Source of the DNA: Holophaga foetida DSM 6591
Lineage (GTDB): Bacteria > Acidobacteriota > Holophagae > Holophagales > Holophagaceae
Assembly (NCBI RefSeq): GCF_000242615.2
Contig: NZ_KI912268.1
Coordinates: 1,951,477-2,015,476 of the forward strand
Direction of reading: 5' to 3'
Length of the DNA: 64,000 nt
Part shown: positions 34,919-44,904 of the stretch, piece after piece
How positions within the stretch are numbered: position 1 is the stretch's first letter
Layout of the letters: every line of letters starts with the position of its first letter
Made by a program: the position numbers and the translations under genes
Notes under the pieces: generated by a model
Told to the model about the DNA's origin: nothing
Seen by the model: only the letters and a program-made list of their open reading frames with translations
The model's database searches: none

Positions 34919-36502
34919 ATGCAATGGCTCGCCAACCTCAAGATCAAGCACAAGCTCTTCCTGATCATCAACCTGCTTGCCCTGCTAACCATCATCATCA
35001 CGGCGTTCAGCATATGGAATGCCTATTCAAACATGCGGAGCTTCGACAACTTCTACATGCGGAACATGCTTCCGATGAGCAACCTGGATGTGTGCCGCAC
35101 AGAGCTGGTTCGAGCGTCCTACCGTTCTGCCCTGCATGTGCAAGTATCTTCGGAAGAAAAGAAGAAGCTCGACCTGGAGATCGAGGCCAGCGATCAGAGC
35201 TTCGATGAAGCCTGGGCCAAATACTTTGCAAACTTGTCCAGCGACGTGGAGCGGACCAACGCTCCGCTCTACCTGGAGGTGGTCAAGGAATTCAGGACCG
35301 CCCGGGACAAGGCCCTGGCCATATCCAGGAATGGGGACAACGCCAAAGCCCTGGAAGTGCTCCGCAAGGAGGCCCACCCCGCCCTGACGAAAAGCGCCAA
35401 GATCCAGAAGGTCCTGGCGGAGGACAACCTGAGGCAGGTGGAGGGTGCGGTCAAAGCCAATCATGGGACTTTCAAGGGGAGCACCACCGTTTCAGTCATC
35501 CTCGTGGTCGTCGGACTTGCGATCAGCTTTACCATCGGCATCTTGGTGGTCAGCACCATCCTTCGCGCGGTCCAGGGATTCCAGAACACCCTTGGCCAGG
35601 TCGCTGCGGGTGATCTCCGGACCAAGGCGTCCATCATCTCCAGGGATGAGCTCGGGAAGATGGGGGAAACCCTCAACGGCATGGTGGACCAGCTGCGCCA
35701 CCTGATGCAGGGCGTCCGACAGGGGGTGGAAGGCGTGGCCAGCGGCGCCACCCAGCTCTCGGCCTCTGCCGAGGAGATGGCCACCACTTCCAACGAGATC
35801 GCCAGGAGCGCGGAGACCCAGCGGAACGGGTCCGAGGCCATGGTGGCAGCGGTGGGCGAACTCTCAGCCTCCATCGAGGAAGTCAACCGGGGAGCCCAGT
35901 CCTCCCTGGGACGCCTGGAGGAGGCCCAGGAGGCCACCCTGAGGGGGGACCGGTCCGGGCAGGCCACCCATGAAGCCATGCAGGGCATCACCGCAACCGC
36001 CGGGCAGATCGCCAAGGCGGTCAGCGTCATCCAGGAGATCGCCCAGCAGACCAACCTGCTGTCCCTCAATGCTGCCATCGAGGCGGCCAAGGCAGGCGAG
36101 CACGGCAAGGGATTCGCCGTGGTCGCCGAGGAGGTGCGCAAACTCGCGGAACGCAGCTCTGTCTCGGCCAAGGAGATCGCCCGCTACATCGAGGAGGCCA
36201 ACCAGGCCATCCACAATGGCAGCAGCACCGTGGCGACCACCGTCGAGATCCTCAAGCAGATCCGCTCGGTGCTGGACGACTTCGCCGCCTCCACCCGCCA
36301 GGCCGCCGCCGCAACCGCTGAGCAGGCAAGCGCCGGAAACGACGTGGCTCGCCAAGTGGAGGGGAATGCCCAGGAGGCCATCGCCATCGCCTCTGCCATT
36401 ACGGAAATGTCTGCAACAACCTCTGAAGTCGCCAGGACCTCCTCCGATTTGCACCGGCTCGCAGAGGGGCTCCAGCAACAGGTGTCCACCTTCAGGATCT
36501 GA
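34919..36502 (+). CDS. Methyl-accepting chemotaxis protein 2
   Basis: A 527-residue receptor starting [20 protein letters not shown] (first membrane helix about 12-32). The periplasmic sensor differs from that of receptor 1, with [20 protein letters not shown] in its middle. A second helix at about 190-212, HAMP and signalling domains follow. AAGGGGA lies upstream of the ATG. Bases 35690-36393 match 33947-34650 of receptor 1 almost exactly, whereas sensor parts diverge. Confidence 0.95.
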   Translation: MQWLANLKIKHKLFLIINLLALLTIIITAFSIWNAYSNMRSFDNFYMRNMLPMSNLDVCRTELVRASYRSALHVQVSSEEKKKLDLEIEASDQSFDEAWAKYFANLSSDVERTNAPLYLEVVKEFRTARDKALAISRNGDNAKALEVLRKEAHPALTKSAKIQKVLAEDNLRQVEGAVKANHGTFKGSTTVSVILVVVGLAISFTIGILVVSTILRAVQGFQNTLGQVAAGDLRTKASIISRDELGKMGETLNGMVDQLRHLMQGVRQGVEGVASGATQLSASAEEMATTSNEIARSAETQRNGSEAMVAAVGELSASIEEVNRGAQSSLGRLEEAQEATLRGDRSGQATHEAMQGITATAGQIAKAVSVIQEIAQQTNLLSLNAAIEAAKAGEHGKGFAVVAEEVRKLAERSSVSAKEIARYIEEANQAIHNGSSTVATTVEILKQIRSVLDDFAASTRQAAAATAEQASAGNDVARQVEGNAQEAIAIASAITEMSATTSEVARTSSDLHRLAEGLQQQVSTFRI

Positions 36503-36527
36503 ACCCGGTGACACCGGAACGGATGAC

Positions 36528-36570
36528 CCCAGCCCCGCTCTCCCAGTCAAAGGGAGTATGCGGGGCTGGG
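36528..36570 (+). terminator. Hairpin after chemoreceptor 2
   Basis: CCCAGCCCCGC and GCGGGGCTGGG arms with an inner CTCCC/GGGAG-like stem. No U-tract, so it may be a weak terminator or an mRNA-stabilising hairpin. Confidence 0.5.
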
Positions 36571-36729
36571 CGTCGCCCGGTCCCTTTCTGGAGGGTACGG
36601 CCGGGATACGGGTCCGCGAGGCTCATTTCGGTTTGGGAATCCCAAGATCAGGAAAAGGAGACCTTGACCATTGACCCATTCCCATGATTGATTTCATTTA
36701 ATTTTCTAATCAACATCCCCGGAGGACAC

Positions 36730-38319
36730 GTGTTTCGAAACTGGTATGGAAACCTGAAGATCAAGCACAAGATATTCGCTGTGATCAACCTTCTCGCCCT
36801 TGTGCTGATCATCATCACTTCCCTGGCGGTCCGGGATACCTACGCCGATGTGAAAAGATTCGAGGCCTTTTACAAGGGCAGTCTGGTGCCCGTCAAGGAA
36901 CTGGCCCTGTTCCGGTCCCAAGTCCTCAAGGCCTCCTACACCACCGAACGCCATTTCAACGCCCCGGCAGCCGAGAGGGCGAACCTGGAAAAGGATATCC
37001 AGGAGTGCGACCGGCTTTTCGACGTAGCATGGCCAACCTACGTAGCGGAACTCTCCAGTGACACCGAGCGGAAGAACGCTCCCCTCTACCACAGCAGGAT
37101 GATGGAGCTGCGAACGGCGCGCGACCGCGCCATTCAAGCCTCTCGCCGGGGAGATGCGCCCAGAGCCATTTCCATCATGGAGACCGAAGCTCAGCCCTTG
37201 CTGGTCGATGGCACGCGCTACTGGCAGGTCCTCATGGAGGACAACATGAAGCAGGTCGAGACTGCCGTGTCCGCCAGCCGCGCCAACTTCAACTCGAACG
37301 CCACCAAAGGGGTGGGCCTGGCGGTCCTGGGGCTGGTGGCCAGCATCTGGCTCGGCATCGTCGTGGTGAAGATGATTCAGGAGGCGATGGATGCGTTCCA
37401 GAAGGCCCTCAACGCGGTCTCAGCAGGTGATCTGAGGGTCCAGTCATCCCTGGACTCGACCGACGAACTGGGAGACATGAGCCGCACGCTCAACCAGATG
37501 GTCACTCAACTACGCAATCTCATGCAGGGCATCCGCCAGGGTGTGGAAGGGGTTGCCAGCGGTGCCACTCAGCTCTCAGCTTCCGCCGAACAGATGGCCG
37601 CCACCTCCAACGAGATTGCCCGTAGCGCAGACGTCCAGCAAAGCGGTTCCGAGCAGATGGTGGCTGCCGTGGCCGAGCTCTCGGCATCCATCGACGAGGT
37701 GAATCGCGGTGCCCAGACCTCCCTGGGACGCCTGGAGGAGGCCTTGGAAGCCACCATGAAGGGCGATCATGCTGGGCAGGCCACCCACGAGGCCATGCAA
37801 GGCATCACCGACACCGCCAGCCAGATCGCCAAAGCGGTTGGAGTCATCCAGGAAATCGCCCAGCAGACCAACCTGCTCTCCCTGAACGCCGCCATTGAGG
37901 CCGCCAAAGCCGGGGAACACGGAAAGGGATTCGCGGTGGTGGCCGAAGAGGTCCGGAAACTGGCGGAGCGCAGTTCCGTATCAGCCAAGGATATCGGCCG
38001 CTACATCGATAACGCCAACGAGGCCATCCAGAATGGCAGCAGCACCGTGGCCACCACCGTGGAGATCCTCAAGCAGATCCGCAGCGTCCTGGACGAATTC
38101 GCGGCGTCAACACGGCAGGCCGCAGCCGCCACAGCCGAACAGGCCAATGCGGGAGGCGAAGTCGCGCAGCAGGTGGAAGGAAGCGCCCAAGAGGCCGCCA
38201 GCATTGCCTCGGCCATCACTCAAATGTCCGCCACCACCACCGAAGTCGCCAGGACGTCGACAGACCTGCACCGCCTCTCAGAGGGACTGCAGCTCCAGAT
38301 CGCCTCCTTCAAGGTGTGA
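36730..38319 (+). CDS. Methyl-accepting chemotaxis protein 3
   Basis: A 529-residue receptor, N-terminus [20 protein letters not shown] paralleling receptor 2. Sensor, second membrane helix (about 192-214), HAMP and signalling domains are all present. The signalling half is related to receptors 1 and 2 but clearly more diverged. GTG 36730 follows GGAGG by four bases and aligns with the start of receptor 2; the TTG at 36688 would add 14 residues from an AT-rich leader. Confidence 0.93.
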   Translation: MFRNWYGNLKIKHKIFAVINLLALVLIIITSLAVRDTYADVKRFEAFYKGSLVPVKELALFRSQVLKASYTTERHFNAPAAERANLEKDIQECDRLFDVAWPTYVAELSSDTERKNAPLYHSRMMELRTARDRAIQASRRGDAPRAISIMETEAQPLLVDGTRYWQVLMEDNMKQVETAVSASRANFNSNATKGVGLAVLGLVASIWLGIVVVKMIQEAMDAFQKALNAVSAGDLRVQSSLDSTDELGDMSRTLNQMVTQLRNLMQGIRQGVEGVASGATQLSASAEQMAATSNEIARSADVQQSGSEQMVAAVAELSASIDEVNRGAQTSLGRLEEALEATMKGDHAGQATHEAMQGITDTASQIAKAVGVIQEIAQQTNLLSLNAAIEAAKAGEHGKGFAVVAEEVRKLAERSSVSAKDIGRYIDNANEAIQNGSSTVATTVEILKQIRSVLDEFAASTRQAAAATAEQANAGGEVAQQVEGSAQEAASIASAITQMSATTTEVARTSTDLHRLSEGLQLQIASFKV

Positions 38320-38327
38320 CACAAGAA

Positions 38328-38357
38328 GGGGCAGGTCCACGGACCTGCCCCCGTTTT
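38328..38357 (+). terminator. Terminator after the chemoreceptor cluster
   Basis: Perfect 11-bp arms GGGGCAGGTCC/GGACCTGCCCC around AC, then CGTTTT. The minus-strand CDGSH gene ends at its right edge. Confidence 0.85.
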
Positions 38358-38593
38358 CAGACCTTATTGTGAGCCCCGTCGCAATACGGGGCTTTTTCTG
38401 TGTGCTTGCAGAGGCAGAGGGCTTTCTTGGCAGCCTTACCCACCTCGAACTTAAGCGGCTGGAAATCACCACCTTTGTGAGACCCGTCGCAGAAGGGCTG
38501 CTTGGCGGAGTTGCCACAGGAACACCAGTAGTAGGTTCCGGGCTCAAGGTCCAGGACCACCGGCTGCCTGTCGTAGATGCGAGGCTCGCTCAT
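38357..38593 (-). CDS. CDGSH iron-sulfur domain protein with two motifs
   Basis: A 78-residue protein with two CDGSH cluster motifs: CSCGNSAKQPFCDGSH and CLCKHTEKAPYCDGAH (Ala for Ser, allowed in the family). Each motif binds a 2Fe-2S cluster through three Cys and one His. Likely an electron-transfer or redox-sensing protein. It is followed upstream by yceI, suggesting a small redox/stress unit. Confidence 0.9.
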   Translation of the reverse strand: MSEPRIYDRQPVVLDLEPGTYYWCSCGNSAKQPFCDGSHKGGDFQPLKFEVGKAAKKALCLCKHTEKAPYCDGAHNKV

Positions 38594-38626
38594 CCATCGC
38601 TCCTTGAGAATTTGAATGGATGATAA

Positions 38627-39208
38627 CTACTTTGCCTCGTTTTTTACAGCCTCGATATTCAGCGTGATATCAACATCGTCCCCCAACATCCCGGGGAACT
38701 TCGTAATGCCGAAATCATTGCGGTTGAGGGTGACAGCCCCCTCGAAACCACCGCGGGTCTCATTCTGGGCCCCCTTCATGGTGCCAAGGATCCCAACGGG
38801 AATGGTGATCCGCCGGGACACGCCACGCATCGTCAGGTCGCCAAGCACCTGCAGACGCCCCTTGCCCACCTCTTTCACCGCCACGCTCCTGAAGGTGATG
38901 GCAGGGAACTTCTCCACATCAAAGAAATCAGGGCTGCGCAGGTGCTTGTCCCGGGCTTCATTATCGGTGTTTATGCTGGCGGTCTCGATCACGACATCCA
39001 CCGCAGACTGGGAGAGCTGCTTCTCGTCCACCCGGATGGTGCCCTGGAAGCGGGTGAAACGCCCAGGTGTCTTGGAAACCAGATGGCGGATCCGGAACCC
39101 CACCTCGGAGTGGACCGCATCGATGGTGTAGGTGTCCGCCGCCGCAAGGGGCAGACAGAGCACGAAAGCGGCGGCGGATAGCTTGCGAATGATTGAATAG
39201 GTCAACAT
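38627..39208 (-). CDS. YceI-family periplasmic lipocalin-like protein
   Basis: A 193-residue secreted protein. Signal peptide (KLSAAAFVLCLPLAAAD) and the YceI fold: TYTIDAVHSEVGFRIRHLVS, VDVVIETASINTDNEARDKH, HLRSPDFFDVEKFPAITF. The family binds polyisoprenoids such as ubiquinone-8 or menaquinone. ATG 39208 follows GGAGGGAAAG, a strong ribosome site; an upstream in-frame ATG would overlap that region. Confidence 0.92.
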   Translation of the reverse strand: MLTYSIIRKLSAAAFVLCLPLAAADTYTIDAVHSEVGFRIRHLVSKTPGRFTRFQGTIRVDEKQLSQSAVDVVIETASINTDNEARDKHLRSPDFFDVEKFPAITFRSVAVKEVGKGRLQVLGDLTMRGVSRRITIPVGILGTMKGAQNETRGGFEGAVTLNRNDFGITKFPGMLGDDVDITLNIEAVKNEAK

Positions 39209-39268
39209 CTTTCCCTCCAGGGCCAAAGGACCGGCTGTGGTTCTTGGACGCCGGAGGAGAGGGATGCG

Positions 39269-40207
39269 TTAGGCCTTTTTGTGCTCCCGCCACCAGATTT
39301 GGCCCCGCAACACGTCCTCCGTTATCTGGGCCCGCAGGCCGTCCACACTGGTGAAGCGGTGTTCGCCCCTCAAGCGATGGAGGAAGGCGAGCTCCAGGTG
39401 AGTCCCGTAGAGATCACCCTGGAATCCGGGGAGATGGGTCTCCACCGTAAGCTGCACCCCCTCGAAGGTAGGCTTCTCCCCCACATTGGTCAGCCCCAGG
39501 TGCGGCCCGTCGAGATGGCTGCCCTTCACCTCGGTGACATAGACGCCCTTGGCGGGCAGTTGCTCCTGCTCCCACTCCAAGTTGGCGGTGGGGAAACCCA
39601 GGTGCCGCCCCCGTCGTTCCCCGTCGACGACCACTCCCGTCAGCGCGAAAGGGTGCCCCAGGAGTACAGCGGCCTCCTGGACATCCCCCTGCTCCAGCGC
39701 CTCGCGGATCCGGGTTGAGGAGAGAAAGCCCCCATCGGGCGCGCGGAGGGCATGGGAGTGGATGGCGCAACCCACCTGCTCTCCCCAGATCTTCAGGGAG
39801 TCGAGATTGCCAGCCTGGTCACGACCGAAACGGAAGGCCTTGCCCACGTGCAGTTCCCGGGGGTGAAGAACCCGCTGGAACTGTTCAAGGAAGGCCTCGG
39901 GGCTCATTTCCGAAAGCGCACGGCTGAAGGGAATGATCCAGGCCAGATCCACGCCCGTCTGCTTGAAGGCCGCCAGACGCTGCCCAAGGGTCATGAGCAG
40001 GCGAGGTCGACGTTCCGGCGCAGTGACCACCGTGGGGTGAGGATCAAAGGAGACCACGACTGAAGGCAACCCCCCTTCTACCGCTCGCTGATGAACCTGT
40101 TCCAGGAGCTCCCGATGCCCAGCGTGAACACCATCGAAATTCCCCAGGGTCACCAAGCAAGGGCCGAAGGAGGTGGCGGATTCCAGTGAGTGGCGCCAGA
40201 TCTGCAT
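39269..40207 (-). CDS. ribF: Bifunctional riboflavin kinase/FAD synthetase
   Basis: A 312-residue enzyme. N-terminal FMN adenylyltransferase domain with TLGNFDGVHAGHRELL (about 20-34) and SSTRIREAL; C-terminal riboflavin kinase domain with GHPFALTGVVVDGERRGRHL and GFPTANLEW. Makes FMN and FAD. ATG 40207 overlaps the stop of the terC-like gene (TGATG). GTP cyclohydrolase II of the same pathway is 28 kb away in this window. Confidence 0.95.
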   Translation of the reverse strand: MQIWRHSLESATSFGPCLVTLGNFDGVHAGHRELLEQVHQRAVEGGLPSVVVSFDPHPTVVTAPERRPRLLMTLGQRLAAFKQTGVDLAWIIPFSRALSEMSPEAFLEQFQRVLHPRELHVGKAFRFGRDQAGNLDSLKIWGEQVGCAIHSHALRAPDGGFLSSTRIREALEQGDVQEAAVLLGHPFALTGVVVDGERRGRHLGFPTANLEWEQEQLPAKGVYVTEVKGSHLDGPHLGLTNVGEKPTFEGVQLTVETHLPGFQGDLYGTHLELAFLHRLRGEHRFTSVDGLRAQITEDVLRGQIWWREHKKA

Positions 40208-41151
40208 CAGGGCTCCTCGGGGTGTTCTTCAGGCCAAGCCAGACTGGTCACGATGCAGCCCGCCAGCACCGCAGCGATGAATAGCAGGGAGAAGAGGATG
40301 GGGATGTGGTACCAGTTGGCGATACACATCTTGACGCCCACAAAAGTGAGAATGACCGCGAGGCCGGTCTTGAGACGGTGGAAGCGGTCCATCATCTTGG
40401 CCAGGAGGAAGTAGAGGCTTCTCAGCCCCAGGATGGCGAAGATATTGGAGGTGTAGACGATGAATGGGTCCCGCGTCACAGCCAGAACGGCCGGGATGGA
40501 GTCCACGGCAAAGACCAGATCCGTTCCCTCCACCACCAGGAGCACCAGCAGCATGGGGGTGAAGAAGAGCTTTCCATCGCGCTTCACGGTGAAGTGCTCA
40601 TGCCCTCCGGACGTGTCGAAGGGGAGGATCCGCTTGAAGAAACGCACCAGCCGGTTGTTGGTCGGATCGCTTTGCTTGTCCTCGGCCACGAACATATGGA
40701 TACCCGTGTAGACCAGGAAGGCACCGAAGACGTACATCATCCATTCAAAGCGGTTGAGAAGCGCTGTCCCCGCCAGGATCATGACCGCACGCATGATGAG
40801 AGCCCCCAGAATCCCCCAGTAGAGGATCCGATGTTGGTTCCTCATCTCCACCTGGAAGGCCCCGAAGAGCATGACGAAGACAAAGAGGTTGTCCACACTC
40901 AGGCTCTTCTCCAGGATGTAGCCAGTGAACCACTCAGCACCCCGTTGGAAACCCATGGCGTACCAAACGACCCCGTTGAAAAGCAGGGCCAGCCCAATCC
41001 ATACCGCACTCCAGGCCGCGGCCTCCTTTGCGCTGGGAGCGTGGATCTTCCGGTTGAAGACCCCGAGATCCATAGCCAGCATGATGAAAATCAGGAGATG
41101 GAAACCGATCCAGGCCCACCAGGGTGCCGATTGAAGCAGAGCGTGCAGCAA
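40207..41151 (-). CDS. TerC/Alx-family membrane protein
   Basis: A 314-residue protein with about nine hydrophobic segments. Conserved acidic membrane motifs: SLSVDNLFVFVMLF and VEGTDLVFAVDSIPAVLAVT, typical of TerC/Alx, a family exporting Mn2+ or supporting metal loading of secreted proteins. TTG 41151 has GGAGG five bases upstream. No yybP-ykoY manganese riboswitch was found. Coupled to ribF. Confidence 0.9.
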   Translation of the reverse strand: MLHALLQSAPWWAWIGFHLLIFIMLAMDLGVFNRKIHAPSAKEAAAWSAVWIGLALLFNGVVWYAMGFQRGAEWFTGYILEKSLSVDNLFVFVMLFGAFQVEMRNQHRILYWGILGALIMRAVMILAGTALLNRFEWMMYVFGAFLVYTGIHMFVAEDKQSDPTNNRLVRFFKRILPFDTSGGHEHFTVKRDGKLFFTPMLLVLLVVEGTDLVFAVDSIPAVLAVTRDPFIVYTSNIFAILGLRSLYFLLAKMMDRFHRLKTGLAVILTFVGVKMCIANWYHIPILFSLLFIAAVLAGCIVTSLAWPEEHPEEP

Positions 41152-41253
41152 GGAATCCTCCAGCGGATCAGTTTAACCTATGGATCCAGCCCACCAACTG
41201 GGTTGAAACCATCAATTCGTTAGCCAGACCGGTCCCCCCGGCGAAGGATGATC

Positions 41254-41967
41254 ATGAGTACCCCACGACTGTTTCTCGACCTCCACCTGGAACTCGAGCC
41301 GGGCCTGACGGTCCCCCTGGATGGCGCCCAAGCCAAGCACATGAACGTCCTGCGCCTGCGGACAGGAGATCCATTGGAACTGGTGCTGCCCAGCGGCCCG
41401 TGGCGGGCTGATCTGACCGAGCTACACAAGGACCGGGCTTTGGCCCGATTGGTAGCCCCCCTGGAGGATGACCGGGAGCCCCCCTACCCCATCCACGCCT
41501 GCATTCCCCTGACCGCCCAATTGAGCCTGATGGACGAAATGATCCCGCCGCTGGTAGAACTGGGCATCACCCACATCCGCCCCGTGATCTACGCCCGCAG
41601 CCAGTTCGACGGAAAGAAGACCCAGGCCCGCATGGAACGATGGCAGCGTATCCTCCTCTCAGCATGCGAACAGAGCCACCGTTCCCGCATCCCCGAACTC
41701 CACCAACCGATCCCTCTCGAGACCATCCTGAACCTGGATCTGCCCCAGAAGTGGGTGGCCTACGAACTCCAGACCGGCGAACGGAATCCCACCCTGCAAC
41801 CAGCCCCCATCGCCTTCACCAGCGGCCCAGAAGGCGGAATCACCGACCAGGAATTCCAGGCCCTCCGCCAGGCTGGCTGGCAACCCCTCAGTTTCGGGAA
41901 AAGCATCCTGAGGGCCGTGACCGCACCAGTGGCTCTGGCGGGAGTTGTGGGATGGGGCGCCATGTGA
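41254..41967 (+). CDS. rsmE: 16S rRNA (uracil1498-N3)-methyltransferase RsmE
   Basis: A 237-residue SPOUT methyltransferase. PUA-like N-terminus with GAQAKHMNVLRLRTGD; knot region SGPEGGITDQEFQAL and LSFGKSILRAVTAPVAL (family: LGxRILRTETA). ATG 41254 with AAGG upstream is preferred over 41248, which overlaps the ribosome site. A terminator follows. Confidence 0.92.
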   Translation: MSTPRLFLDLHLELEPGLTVPLDGAQAKHMNVLRLRTGDPLELVLPSGPWRADLTELHKDRALARLVAPLEDDREPPYPIHACIPLTAQLSLMDEMIPPLVELGITHIRPVIYARSQFDGKKTQARMERWQRILLSACEQSHRSRIPELHQPIPLETILNLDLPQKWVAYELQTGERNPTLQPAPIAFTSGPEGGITDQEFQALRQAGWQPLSFGKSILRAVTAPVALAGVVGWGAM

Positions 41968-41987
41968 GCCCTTCCCCCCAGAAAGAA

Positions 41988-42008
41988 CGGGCCCCGGAAG
42001 GGGCCCCG
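41988..42008 (+). terminator. GC-rich terminator between rsmE and the receptor gene
   Basis: CGGGCCCC/GGGGCCCCG stem with GGAA loop, T-poor tail (CTCCTTCT). Could work for the convergent minus-strand receptor gene too. Confidence 0.6.
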
Positions 42009-42033
42009 CTCCTTCTACGCCCTGAATCCAAAC

Positions 42034-44904
42034 CTAGTACCGCACGCCTAGAGAGAAAGTAATGGTTCGAGGGATTGCATAATTATCGCTACTGGTAGCC
42101 GTGCCATAAGTTCCGTACCCGGAATTGCTCCAGGAAGCATTAAAGCCTTGTGGATCGCCATCGACATAGTCCCAGTTGGTGTTCCAACTGATCTGCTGCT
42201 GGTGATTGAATAGATTACGGATAACCATCTTGGCAAAAAACGTAACCGGCTTGCTACCGATCTTCGGGGTATTGAACTCCTGGGTCAGCGCCAGATCCCA
42301 GTACTGCACGCCATTGAATGAACCACCGCCCCGCTCTTTATCCTTGTACTGGGTGAACCAATTCCCGGCTTCTCCGGGAAGATCACTACTGATGTCGCCG
42401 GCATAAACACTTCGCGTGTCGCTATAGCGTCGCCCTGCAGTGTATTTATATATCAGGCCGAAAGTCGTGGGACCTATCCCAAAATCCTTAGTATAACTAC
42501 CCATCAATCTAACACTTACAGGAACATCCCCAGCCAGGTACCCATAGGGCGCGGTCCAGTTCCTGTCCCAGAGCTGCACATTGGCTTGGTTCACACTGTA
42601 GTCAGGGTTGTAGGTCGTGAGGGTATTCCAGGCATGGATGCCCTCGCCACGGCCGGGAACGTTCTTATCCTCCCCCTCGTAGTTGCCCCGCAGGGATGAG
42701 AAGGTCACGTTGCCGGTGACGGCAAAGGCGTTCTTCTGCCACTGAAAATCGAACTCCAAGCCCCTGTATCGCCGAACCGCATCGGGATCATTGCGCCAGA
42801 CCTTCATGTAGTGGCGGGCACCATCGTCCCCGACATCAGAAAGCCCTTCGGTGCCGATGCTGTAGTCGATGAGATCATTCCAGTCCTTGTAGACGGCCGT
42901 GAGACGGACGAAGCCGCTGCCGTAGGTCGCGTGGTTGAAGGTATAGGCGGCGGAGGCCTGGAACTCTGTCACCGTCGGCGCCTTCAGTTTCCCATCCAGG
43001 CGATTGTTCAGAGCCGGATCGTTGTAATAAGTGACGCCACTAGCCGTGCGGTCGTAATTGGCAGGATTGAAGATCTCGGCGTAGCTGACAGAACCGCTCG
43101 GACCAATCCAGGCATAGTCGATCTCTTTGGGATTACCCTGGTAGGTCACAGCATTGGTGATGCTTTCAAGAACCTTGGCAGTGTACCGAGCATAACTGAG
43201 ACCGAACACCCACTTGGAATCCCCGAAGAGATCGTATTTGAGGCCCAGACGGGGGCTCAGGGCATCGGCGGAGGCCGTCTTGGTCCCGGCCTCATTTTCG
43301 GCCCTGAAATCATCCCAGCGGAGTCCCATCTGTAAGGACAGGTGGTTGTTCAGAGTCCACTTGTCATTTACATAAAGGCCATAAGTGTAGTTCCTGGTCT
43401 CTCCCGACCCTGGGGTGAATTCCCACATGGTGCTGCCTTCGGCCATCTGGGCCACTGGATCGATATTCGTTGCCCCGAAGATCAAACTGGTGGGGGACTG
43501 GTCATTCTTGGCTCGCGCCTTCCCCACGTAGTAGTCAAAGCCCATGTCCGTCTGATGGGAGCCCATCCTGTCCCAGAACAGGCTGACCTTCAGGTTCGCG
43601 GTCCGGTTGTCTCTGGTATCGCCGCCATCCGCGCTATTGAAAATGCCATTGTTGTAGAAATAGCCGTAGTTTTCATCGTAGATCGGGCTGCCATTGAGGG
43701 CAGTGGCCCCGCCAACGTATTTCTGGTGCTTGACACCAAAACGGAATTCCGAAGTGACCCAGGGGGCCCAAGTTGAGCGCAGTCCCAGATTCCAGAATCC
43801 GAACTTCTGATTCTGGGGGACGAGGGCCGCCAACTCGCCGGCAGAGTAGTCCCGATTGAGATCCTTCTTTTCCGAACTGTTCCAGGAGCCCACCAGGGTG
43901 TGATCCTGGTTGACCAGCCAGGTCAACTTGAGCTGGGTGCGGTTTTCATCATAGGAAAAGGTGTAGGCCTGACCGGCCTGGAGGGCATCAGCGTCGATGT
44001 ACTCGGTATTGGCGTGCTTCTTATCGAAGTAGGCGACATAGAACCAGAGACGGTCCTTGAGAACAGGCCCCCCGACGGAATACGTCATCTCCTTGTTCCA
44101 GGCATCTGACTGGGTGCCATGCTCCTGGAGGGGAGCATAGGCGTTGAGGGACTCCCTGCTCAATTCCGCACGGATCTGCCCAGTGAACTCATTGGAACCG
44201 GAACGGGTGATGGAGTTGATGACACCGCCATCCACATTGCCGTATTCGGCCGAAATGGCACCGGTGATGACCTGGATCTCCTCCACGGAATCGTCGATCA
44301 TTTCCACGCCACGGTTGCCGTACACATTGTCCTGGACATTCTGGCCATCCACCAGATAGACGTTTCCCGAAGTCATGGCGCCCCGGATCTGGACACGGTC
44401 ACCGACACCGGTGACCACGCCAGGCGTCAACAGAGCCACGGTCTCCATGTTGCGATTAGCCGTGGGCAACTTGTCGATGGTGTCCAGATTGAAGTTGGTG
44501 GAGGTCTTCACATCGGTCTTGTCCACGGCGGGGGGGGCGGCAATCACCTCCACCACTGCGCTCTGGACCTGGGAAATCACAATGCGGGGCTGGAAGTTCT
44601 GGTCGATGCCCAACTGTTGATTGAGCTTGATGGTCTGGTACCCGCTCTTGTAGACCTCAATGGCGTAGGCTCCTGGCGGCAGCAAGCGGCCGAAGAACTG
44701 CCCCTTTTCATTCGTGACCAGGGTGCGCATGCCCTGCATGGAGGGCGAACTCAGGCGAACCGTGACACCAGATACGGGAACACCGCCCTTGTCGACGATC
44801 TGGCCAGTCATGCTTGCGGTCTGGGTTCCCTGGGCCACCAGCACTCCGCCCGAGCACAGGCCTGCAACGATGATGTGCGAAAGCGTCGACCGATTACTCC
44901 TCAT
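42034..44904 (-). CDS. TonB-dependent receptor with CarboxypepD-regulatory-like domain
   Basis: A 956-residue outer-membrane protein. Signal peptide at 1-25; a carboxypeptidase regulatory-like beta-sandwich (about 30-105: TGQIVDKGGVPVSGVTVRLS); plug domain (NRNMETVALLTPGVVTGVGD; VQIRGAMTSGNVYLVDGQNV); then a long beta-barrel ending ITFSLGVRY, with the C-terminal aromatic typical of outer-membrane proteins. This 'Oar-like' architecture is abundant in Acidobacteriota and thought to import large glycans or peptides; substrate unknown. AAGGAGG precedes the ATG. No SusD-like or TonB gene adjoins it. Confidence 0.93.
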   Translation of the reverse strand: MRSNRSTLSHIIVAGLCSGGVLVAQGTQTASMTGQIVDKGGVPVSGVTVRLSSPSMQGMRTLVTNEKGQFFGRLLPPGAYAIEVYKSGYQTIKLNQQLGIDQNFQPRIVISQVQSAVVEVIAAPPAVDKTDVKTSTNFNLDTIDKLPTANRNMETVALLTPGVVTGVGDRVQIRGAMTSGNVYLVDGQNVQDNVYGNRGVEMIDDSVEEIQVITGAISAEYGNVDGGVINSITRSGSNEFTGQIRAELSRESLNAYAPLQEHGTQSDAWNKEMTYSVGGPVLKDRLWFYVAYFDKKHANTEYIDADALQAGQAYTFSYDENRTQLKLTWLVNQDHTLVGSWNSSEKKDLNRDYSAGELAALVPQNQKFGFWNLGLRSTWAPWVTSEFRFGVKHQKYVGGATALNGSPIYDENYGYFYNNGIFNSADGGDTRDNRTANLKVSLFWDRMGSHQTDMGFDYYVGKARAKNDQSPTSLIFGATNIDPVAQMAEGSTMWEFTPGSGETRNYTYGLYVNDKWTLNNHLSLQMGLRWDDFRAENEAGTKTASADALSPRLGLKYDLFGDSKWVFGLSYARYTAKVLESITNAVTYQGNPKEIDYAWIGPSGSVSYAEIFNPANYDRTASGVTYYNDPALNNRLDGKLKAPTVTEFQASAAYTFNHATYGSGFVRLTAVYKDWNDLIDYSIGTEGLSDVGDDGARHYMKVWRNDPDAVRRYRGLEFDFQWQKNAFAVTGNVTFSSLRGNYEGEDKNVPGRGEGIHAWNTLTTYNPDYSVNQANVQLWDRNWTAPYGYLAGDVPVSVRLMGSYTKDFGIGPTTFGLIYKYTAGRRYSDTRSVYAGDISSDLPGEAGNWFTQYKDKERGGGSFNGVQYWDLALTQEFNTPKIGSKPVTFFAKMVIRNLFNHQQQISWNTNWDYVDGDPQGFNASWSNSGYGTYGTATSSDNYAIPRTITFSLGVRY

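Noticed and set aside
41152-41253. Manganese (yybP-ykoY) riboswitch before the TerC-like gene
   Set aside because: No conserved loop motifs, and the gap is too short for the element plus promoter.
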